A stretch of DNA of 64,000 nucleotides from JACVRW01 sp963751835 (lineage in GTDB: Bacteria; Actinomycetota; Thermoleophilia; Solirubrobacterales; Thermoleophilaceae). A program made the position numbers and the translations under genes. Location: NCBI GenBank assembly GCA_963751835.1, contig CAVVWD010000035.1:1-64000 (forward strand), written 5' to 3'. The notes below the pieces were generated by a model. It made no database searches and had not been told where the DNA came from. It was given only the letters and a program-made list of their open reading frames with translations. Positions 57,486-64,000 of the stretch are shown here, one piece after another (position 1 is the stretch's first letter; each line of letters opens with the position of its first letter).

Positions 57486-57503
57486 TGCGCCGCCGGAAGA
57501 GAG

Positions 57504-58576
57504 ATGCGGATGAGCGATCAGGCCACAGCCGTCGAGCCGCCGGGCGCACCGCCGCCGACATCGGTGGTGGACGACCGCCTCGCCCAGGTCAGCTTCATGA
57601 CGAAACTGATGCGCCGGCCCGAGCTGGGGGCGGCGCTCGCCGCGCTGGTGGTCTTCCTGTTCTTCGCGCTCACCACCGACCAATTCGGGACTCTCGACGG
57701 TGCCGCCAACTGGACCGACGTCGCCTCGACGCTCGGCATCCCGGCGGTGGCCGTGGCGCTACTCATGATCGGCGGCGAGTTCGACCTGTCCGCCGGCGTG
57801 ATGACGGGCAGCGCCGGACTCGTCATGGGCCTGCTCGCCACCGAGCTCGACATGAACATCTGGTTCGCGATCGTGCTCACGTTCGTCTTCGCGGCCACGA
57901 TCGGGTTCATCAACGGGATGATGGTCGTGAAGACGAAGCTCCCCAGCTTCATCGTCACGCTCGCCACCTTCTTCATCCTGCAGGGCGCCAACCTCGGGGT
58001 CACCAAGCAGATCACCGGCAGCGTCCGCGTGGCCGGGCTGTCCGAGGTGAGCGGCTACGAGACGGCCTTCGACATCTTCGGAGGCTCGTTCTCGACCTAC
58101 GACTTCCGCATCACCGTCCTTTGGTGGGTCGCGATCACGATCATCGCCACTTGGGTGCTGTCGCGCACGCGCGCCGGCAACTGGATCTTCGGCGTCGGCG
58201 GAGACGCCACAGCCGCGCGCAACGTCGGTGTGCCGGTGTCGCGGGTGAAGATCGCCCTCTTCATGACCACCGCGATGGCGTCGGCGCTCGTCGGGATCAT
58301 GATCGCCCTGCGGCTCGCCTCGGTGCAGGCCGGCCAGGGCGTGGGCGAGGAGTTCCAGTACATCATCGCCGCGGTGGTCGGAGGCTGCCTGCTGACGGGG
58401 GGCTATGGCTCCGCGATCGGGGCGGCTATAGGCGCGCTGATCATCGGGATGGCGTTCATCGGAATTCAGTTCTCGGGCTGGGACACCGACTGGCGCTTCC
58501 TGTTCCTCGGCGTGATCCTGCTGCTCGCCGTGCTCGTGAACAACCTCGTCAGGCGCAGCGCGGAAGGAGCCCGAAA

Positions 58577-58580
<4 letters not shown>
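57504..58580 (+). CDS. Sugar ABC transporter permease
   Basis: The 358-residue BPD_transp_2 (RbsC-like) permease has about nine to ten helices (AALAALVVFLFFALTTDQFG, VAVALLMIGGEFDLSAGVMT, TWVLSRTRAGNWIFGVGGDA near the ATPase-coupling loop, FIGIQFSGWDTDWRFLFLGV). GGEFDLS is the family's signature. GGAAGAGAG precedes the ATG at 57504; the ATG at 57510 is an alternative. Its stop overlaps the ATPase start (GTGA). Confidence 0.9.
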
Positions 58581-59376
<796 letters not shown>

Positions 59377-59380
<4 letters not shown>

Positions 59381-60657
59381 GCGGGAGGCGCCCGAGTAAG
59401 CGCTGGGGCCGCGGAGTGAGCGGCGAGTCCCGCAATCAGAGCTCCGCAGTGTTGGAGCGTGCGGCCGTCCGGCGGCCCGGCACGCGCAAGCGGATCGGGG
59501 TGGGGCTGATCGGCTTCGGCTGGCTCGGCCGCGCGCACAGCCGCTCACTCCGGCGCATCCCGACGCTGTTCGCCGAGCGCGACTTCGAGGTCGAGCTCGT
59601 GATCTGCGCGGACGAGGTGGCGGCGCGCGCACGGGAGGCGGTGGACGCGTTCGGCTACTCGCGCGCAACAGGCGACTGGCGCGCCGTCATGGACGACCCG
59701 GCCGTCGACGCCGTATTCATCGCCGCGCCGAACATGCTGCATGTCGAGCTGGTCGAGGCGGCGGCCGCGGCAGGCAAGGACGTGTTCTGCGAAAAGCCCG
59801 TGGGCGGCACGCCCGAGCAGACCGCCCGCGCCGAGCGCGCCGCGCGCCGCGCGGGTGTGATCACGGGCGTGGGCCACAACTTCCGCTGGGCGCCGCTCGT
59901 GCGCCATGCGGCGAGCCTGATCGAGCAGGGCCGGCTGGGGGAGATCACCAACTACCGGGGCCGCTTCTTCTCGATGTACGGGAGCGATCCGCTCGGCCTC
60001 CTGTCCTGGCGCTTCCTCGTCGACGAGGCCGGCCACGGCGTGACGAGCGACCTGCTGAGCCACGCCGTCGACATGGCGCACATGCTGATCGGTCCGATCA
60101 CGCGGGTGGTCGGGGCGACCGAGACCTTCATCCGCGAGCGTCCGCTCCCCGCGCCCGGCGAGGGCACCCACTACGGGCGCGGGCGCGCGGGCGACCCGCG
60201 CGGCGCGGTTACGAACGAGGACTACGCGGGAATGCTCTGCGAGTTCGCCAACGGGGCGCGCGGGACCTTCGAGGCGAGCCGGACGATGGTCGGGCCGGAG
60301 AGCCAGATGGCCTTCGACGTGTACGGAACCGAGGGCGCGCTCGGCTGGAACTTCGAACGCATGAACGAGCTTCAGCTCTACCTCGCCGGCGGCGGGCTCG
60401 AGAGCGGCTACACGCGCGTGCTCGCCGGCGAGCGCTTCCCCTACCACGGCAGCTTCGTGCCCGGCAGCGCGAACGGGATCGGCTACGAGGACCTCGTGAC
60501 GATCGAGGACTACGAGTTCTGCCGCGCGCTCGCCGAGCGGCGCCCATTCCGGCCCGGCTTCGAGGAGGCGCTCGAGTGGGTCTCCGTGCAGGCCGCCCTG
60601 CTGCGCTCGGCCGAGAGCGGGCACTGGGAGGACGTCGTGTCGCTCAGGGAGGGCTGA
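59377..60657 (+). CDS. Gfo/Idh/MocA family oxidoreductase (first of two)
   Basis: The GTG at 59377 overlaps the ATPase stop. The Rossmann motif is IGVGLIGFGWLGRAHSRSLR; the EKP motif is in GKDVFCEKPVGGTPEQTARA, and the catalytic-domain block is WRFLVDEAGHGVTSDLLSHA, then VDMAHMLIGPITRVVGATET. The 426-residue length is longer than inositol dehydrogenase because of an N-terminal extension (RRPSKRWGRGVSGESRNQSS). It probably oxidises an inositol isomer or a derived sugar. Two dehydrogenases in tandem are common in inositol clusters handling several stereoisomers. Confidence 0.9.
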
Positions 60658-61737
60658 GTGCAAGCGCTCACCCACAAGGCGCCGCGCGAATCGCCCGCCC
60701 CGGCCGCCGCCGCCGGGGGTGCGCCGATCGGCATCGGGCTGATCGGCACAGGACGGATCGGCGCGATGCACGCGCGCCTGCTCGCCGCCCAGGTGCCGGG
60801 CGCCCGCGTGGCTGCCGTCAACGACACCCGCCCCGAGGCCGCTCACGCGGTCGCCGGCGAGCTGGGCGTGCGCGTGGAGGCGACGACCGAGGAGCTCTTG
60901 GCCGCGCCGGACGTGGACGCGGTCGCGATTTGCACGAGCACGGACACACACGCCGGCCTGGTTGTGGCCGCGGCGCATGCGGGCAAGCCGATTTTCTGCG
61001 AGAAGCCCGTCTCGCTCGAGCTCGGCGAGCTCGACCGCGCGCTCGGCGCCGTCGACGATGCCGGAGTCCCGTTCCAGATCGGTTTCAACCGCCGCTTCGA
61101 CCCGGCTCACGCGTCGGTGCGCGAGGCCGTGGCCAGCGGGACGGTCGGCGTGCCGCACCTGGTACGCATCTCGAGCCGCGACCCGGAGCCGCCGCCGCTT
61201 CCCTACGTGATGGTCTCCGGTGGGATCTTCCTTGACATGACGATCCACGACTTCGACATGGCCCGCTTCGTCACAGGCAGCGAGGTCGTCGAGGTCTACG
61301 CGCGCGGTGCCGTGCGGGTGGAGGAGTCGTTCGCGCAGGCGGGCGACGTGGATACCGCCGTCGTCACGCTCACCCACGAGGACGGCTGCCTGACGCTGAT
61401 CGACAACAGCCGCCGGGCCGCCTACGGCTTCGACCAGCGCGTCGAGGTGTTCGGCTCCCAGGGGATGGCGGTGTCCGAGAACCCGCTCGCGCACAGCGGT
61501 CTGGTCCGGACCGCGTCCGGCACCCGGGCGCCGCCGCCGCGTGCGTTCTTCCTCGAGCGCTACATGGAGAGCTACGTGCGCCAGTGGGCCGCCTTCGTCG
61601 CGGCGGTCGCGGCGGGCGCGACACCGCCCGTCACGACCGCGGACGCCCGTGCGCCCCTCGTGACCGGGCTCGCGGCTCGGCGCTCGGTCGAGGAGGGAAG
61701 GCCGGTGCGGGTGGAGGAGGTGGATCCGGGCCGATGA
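60658..61737 (+). CDS. Gfo/Idh/MocA family oxidoreductase, probable inositol 2-dehydrogenase
   Basis: GTG 60658 directly follows the preceding stop. After an Ala/Pro-rich lead comes GIGLIGTGRIGAMHARLLAA, then GKPIFCEKPVSLELGELDRA with the catalytic Lys, IGFNRRFDPAHASVREAVAS and SGGIFLDMTIHDFDMARFVT, which carries the HDFD block of IolG-type enzymes. This is the better candidate for the NAD-dependent inositol 2-dehydrogenase of the pathway. The end overlaps the RmlD-like gene (ATGA). Confidence 0.85.
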   Translation: MQALTHKAPRESPAPAAAAGGAPIGIGLIGTGRIGAMHARLLAAQVPGARVAAVNDTRPEAAHAVAGELGVRVEATTEELLAAPDVDAVAICTSTDTHAGLVVAAAHAGKPIFCEKPVSLELGELDRALGAVDDAGVPFQIGFNRRFDPAHASVREAVASGTVGVPHLVRISSRDPEPPPLPYVMVSGGIFLDMTIHDFDMARFVTGSEVVEVYARGAVRVEESFAQAGDVDTAVVTLTHEDGCLTLIDNSRRAAYGFDQRVEVFGSQGMAVSENPLAHSGLVRTASGTRAPPPRAFFLERYMESYVRQWAAFVAAVAAGATPPVTTADARAPLVTGLAARRSVEEGRPVRVEEVDPGR

Positions 61738-62648
61738 GGGTCTACCTGACCGGCGCGCGTGGCTTCGTCGGCTCGAACCTCGTCCGCGTGTTCGAGGCCC
61801 ACGGCGCCGAGGTACTGGGACCGTGTCGCGAGGAGGTCGATGTGACCGACGCGGCGGCCGTGGCCCGCAGCGTCGCGGACTTCCGGCCCGATGCCGTGGT
61901 GCACAGCGCGATCCTCAACGACCTCGGCCGGATCTACAGCCACCGCGACGAGGCCTGGGCGGCGTACGTGGGCAGCACGCGCGCGCTCACCGACGCAGCC
62001 AACCGTGCGGGTGCGCAGCTCGTGCTCGTGTCAACGGACTGGGTCTTCGACGGGACCCAGGGCGGGGCGGACGAACGGACCCCGCCCAACCCAGTCAATG
62101 CGTACGGGTTCCTCAAGGCCGCGAGCGAGCTGGTGGTGGCCGAGCGGGCGGTGCACGGAGCGGTCGCGCGGCTGTCAGGGGTCAACGGCGTGCATTGGGC
62201 CCGGCCCGATACGCCGCGGCGTCAGGACGCCGGCTTCGGCTACCTCGTGTTGTCGATCGTCGATGCGCTCAGCAGGGGCGAGCGCTTCACCGTCTGGGAC
62301 AGTCCCGCGATCAACTGCGTCGCCAGCCCGGTGCTGGCGAGCGCCGCGGCGGAGCTGATCTGGCGGATCGTCGAGCGCCGGCTGGCAGGGACGTTCCATT
62401 GCTGCGGCGCTGAGGCAATCGGCCGTCGTGAGCTCGCGCTGCGGACCGCCGGCGCGTTCGAGCTCGACCGAGAGCTGCTCGACTTCGGGCCGCCCGACCC
62501 GGGGGCGCTGCCGCCCGGCGCCGTCCCCTACGACACGAGCCTGTCCGGCGCGGCGACCGAGCGTGAGCTCGATACCGAGCTCCCGGACCTGGAGGCGCTG
62601 TTGTCCGGCCTGCGGGCGGAGCTCGAGCTCGAGAGGAGCCCGGCATGA
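61734..62648 (+). CDS. RmlD-like NAD(P)-dependent sugar reductase/epimerase
   Basis: The N-terminal motif is MRVYLTGARGFVGSNLVRVF. The SDR active-site blocks are LVLVSTDWVFDGTQGG and PPNPVNAYGFLKAASELVVA (YxxxK). The layout is that of dTDP-4-dehydrorhamnose reductase and related SDR enzymes. A sugar-nucleotide enzyme is not a standard part of inositol breakdown, yet it overlaps both neighbours by four bases (ATGA at each end), so it is made with them. It may reduce or epimerise an inosose or a sugar acid. Specificity is unknown. Confidence 0.85.
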   Translation: MRVYLTGARGFVGSNLVRVFEAHGAEVLGPCREEVDVTDAAAVARSVADFRPDAVVHSAILNDLGRIYSHRDEAWAAYVGSTRALTDAANRAGAQLVLVSTDWVFDGTQGGADERTPPNPVNAYGFLKAASELVVAERAVHGAVARLSGVNGVHWARPDTPRRQDAGFGYLVLSIVDALSRGERFTVWDSPAINCVASPVLASAAAELIWRIVERRLAGTFHCCGAEAIGRRELALRTAGAFELDRELLDFGPPDPGALPPGAVPYDTSLSGAATERELDTELPDLEALLSGLRAELELERSPA

Positions 62649-63607
62649 GCGAGCAGTACGACGTGATCACGATGGGGCGCGTGAGCGTGGACCTCTACCC
62701 GGAGCAGGTCGGGGCGACGCTCGAGGAGGTGCGCACCTTTGCCAAGTCGCTCGGCGGCAGCCCGACCAACGTGGCCGTGGCCGCGGCGCGGCTGGGGGCG
62801 CGCTCCGCGGTCGTGACCAAGGTCGGCGACGACGCCTTCGGCAACTACGTGCGACAGGCGCTCGAGGGCTTCGGCGTCGACAACCGCTGGGTCAGCACCG
62901 ACCCGGACCTGCGCACGCCGCTCGCCTTCTGCGAGATCCACCCGCCCGACAATTTCCCGCTGCTCTTCTACCGCGAGCCGAAGGCCCCCGACATGAACCT
63001 TGCGCGCCCCGACCTCGATCTCGAGGCGATCCGCAGCGCGCGCCTGATGTGGACCACCGGCACCGGCTTCTCGCAGGAGCCGAGCCGCTCGGCGACGCTG
63101 CTCGCCCTCGAGGCCCGCCAGGGCACCCTGCACGGGGGCATCACGATCCACGACCTCGACCATCGCCCGATGTTCTGGCGCGACCAGGAGGAGGCGGGGC
63201 ACTGGGCGCGCGAGGCGATCAAGCTCGCGACGGTCGCCGTGGGGAATCAGGACGAGGTCGAGGTGGCGGTCGGCACGCGCGACCCGTACGAGGCCTCGGA
63301 GACGCTGCTCGACATGGGCGTGGGTCTGGCGATCGTCAAGCGCGGGCCCGACGGCGTGCTCGCCCGGACCCACGCGGGCGTGATCGAGCTGGAGCCGATC
63401 CGGCTCGAGGTGCTGAACGGCCTGGGCGCGGGCGACGCCTTCGGCGGCGCTCTCGCCTGGGCGCTCGTCGAGGGCTGGGAGGCCGACCGCGCGCTGCGCC
63501 TAGCCAACGCCGCGGGTGCGCTCGTGGCGTCGCGGCTCGCGTGCGCGGACGACATGCCGACGCGGGCGGAGTTGACGGAGCTGGTTGGAGAGGAGGTCGA
63601 GGCATGA
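62645..63607 (+). CDS. iolC: 5-dehydro-2-deoxygluconokinase (PfkB family)
   Basis: The 320-residue kinase begins YDVITMGRVSVDLYPEQVGA, close to IolC. The PfkB substrate block is AKSLGGSPTNVAVAAARLGA, and the second signature is VLNGLGAGDAFGGALAWALV with catalytic base D264. IolC phosphorylates 5-dehydro-2-deoxygluconate in inositol breakdown; the neighbours iolE and iolD support this. It overlaps both the RmlD-like gene and iolD by four bases. Confidence 0.9.
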   Translation: MSEQYDVITMGRVSVDLYPEQVGATLEEVRTFAKSLGGSPTNVAVAAARLGARSAVVTKVGDDAFGNYVRQALEGFGVDNRWVSTDPDLRTPLAFCEIHPPDNFPLLFYREPKAPDMNLARPDLDLEAIRSARLMWTTGTGFSQEPSRSATLLALEARQGTLHGGITIHDLDHRPMFWRDQEEAGHWAREAIKLATVAVGNQDEVEVAVGTRDPYEASETLLDMGVGLAIVKRGPDGVLARTHAGVIELEPIRLEVLNGLGAGDAFGGALAWALVEGWEADRALRLANAAGALVASRLACADDMPTRAELTELVGEEVEA

Positions 63608-64000
63608 GCGAGCGGTTGACGGTGGCCCAGGCGCTGGTGCGCTTTCTTGCGGTGCAGGAGATCGAGCGCGACGGCGAGCGGCGCCGCTTCTTCGGCGGCT
63701 GCTGGGGCATCTTCGGCCACGGCAACCTGTCCGGCCTCGGCCAGGCGCTCCACCAGCACCGCGACCTCTTCCCGTTCCGCCAAGCCCGCAACGAGCAGGC
63801 GATGGTGCACGTGGCCTCCGGCTACGCCCGCCAGCTGAACAGGCTCGGCGCGTTCGCCTGCACCAGCTCGGTAGGGCCCGGTGCCACCAACATGGTCACC
63901 GGCGCGGCGCTCGCCACCGTCAACCGCCTGCCGGTGCTGCTGCTGCCGGGCGATACCTTTGCCAGCCGCGCCCCTCACCCGGTGCTTCAGCAGCTCGAGG
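63604..64000 (+). CDS. iolD: IolD, trihydroxycyclohexanedione hydrolase, 5' part only
   Basis: The frame is open to the window end (132 codons). It starts MSERLTVAQALVRFLAVQEI and has the TPP-enzyme N-domain with the Glu in FRQARNEQAMVHVASGYARQ, after the IolD-type FFGGCWGIFGHGNLSGLGQA. SVGPGATNMVTGAALATVNR then completes the visible family pattern. IolD hydrolyses the ring of 3D-trihydroxycyclohexane-1,2-dione with TPP. It overlaps iolC by four bases. The rest of the gene lies beyond the window. Confidence 0.9.
   Translation, partial: MSERLTVAQALVRFLAVQEIERDGERRRFFGGCWGIFGHGNLSGLGQALHQHRDLFPFRQARNEQAMVHVASGYARQLNRLGAFACTSSVGPGATNMVTGAALATVNRLPVLLLPGDTFASRAPHPVLQQLE

Noticed and set aside
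59545..61494. A 649-residue minus-strand frame over the two dehydrogenases
   Set aside because: It is antisense to two Gfo/Idh/MocA genes with intact motifs; the composition is that of a shadow frame.

Overview
The window is a strongly GC-rich bacterial chromosome segment. Dense, often ATGA- or GTGA-coupled genes, many GTG starts, lipoproteins with Cys-Gly-Asp-Asp N-termini, SARP/BTAD regulators and DtxR-type iron boxes point to Actinomycetota. The surface-protein style (Pro-rich repeats, a C-terminal membrane anchor ending in ERPG) and odd recombinase-like proteins suggest a deep lineage such as Thermoleophilia/Solirubrobacterales. That placement is inference from gene style, not from a marker gene. 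No rRNA, tRNA, CRISPR array, insertion sequence or replication origin was seen.

Layout. 1-1230: a frameshifted, 3'-truncated TPP-enzyme gene that stops abruptly against a C-terminally truncated TetR gene, probably an assembly chimera or a recombination point. 1.7-6 kb: TetR, a possible broken small gene, a small secreted protein, and a SARP-nSTAND regulator split by one frameshift from a membrane-anchored BMP-type ligand-binding domain. 6-18 kb: mixed metabolic and stress genes (SRPBCC-TrmO fusion, epoxide-hydrolase-like enzyme, methyltransferase, NhaA-DsbA fusion, ArsR plus CDF metal efflux, DUF1772/NmrA pair, NDH-like flavoprotein, class III cyclase, orphan histidine kinase, AraC next to a decayed phytanoyl-CoA dioxygenase).

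19-28 kb is the most unusual part: a long proline-valine heptad-repeat surface protein whose reading frame is shifted and restored three times; a protein with a signal peptide, two peptidoglycan-binding domains, one membrane helix and a cytoplasmic serine-recombinase-like domain with altered catalytic residues; a glycosyltransferase; and a second recombinase-like protein lacking the catalytic serine, translationally coupled to two small upstream ORFs. I read this as a candidate undescribed cell-envelope locus that reuses the resolvase fold.

28-50 kb: a LuxR-type large ATP-binding regulator coupled to a GST-like gene, an S15 peptidase, a DHFR-like reductase, an ECF sigma factor with a SnoaL-like tail, two MBL-fold proteins, a nine-helix membrane protein with presenilin-like features, a TAP-like hydrolase, an ArsR-SRPBCC operon with a leaderless promoter, YceI, an AraC/esterase pair, DUF2461, and a six-repeat secreted protein divergent from an OmpR/histidine-kinase pair.

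50-53.6 kb: an iron uptake operon (EfeO-like lipoprotein plus FTR1 permease) behind two back-to-back DtxR/IdeR-like boxes. 53.6-64 kb: a LacI regulator and trypsin-like protease transcribed away from an inositol-type operon (IolE-like enzyme, sugar ABC importer, two Gfo/Idh/MocA dehydrogenases, an RmlD-like reductase, IolC, and IolD cut by the window end). A perfect 14-bp palindrome lies between the two units. Most convergent gene ends carry a GC-rich inverted repeat that can serve as a terminator.
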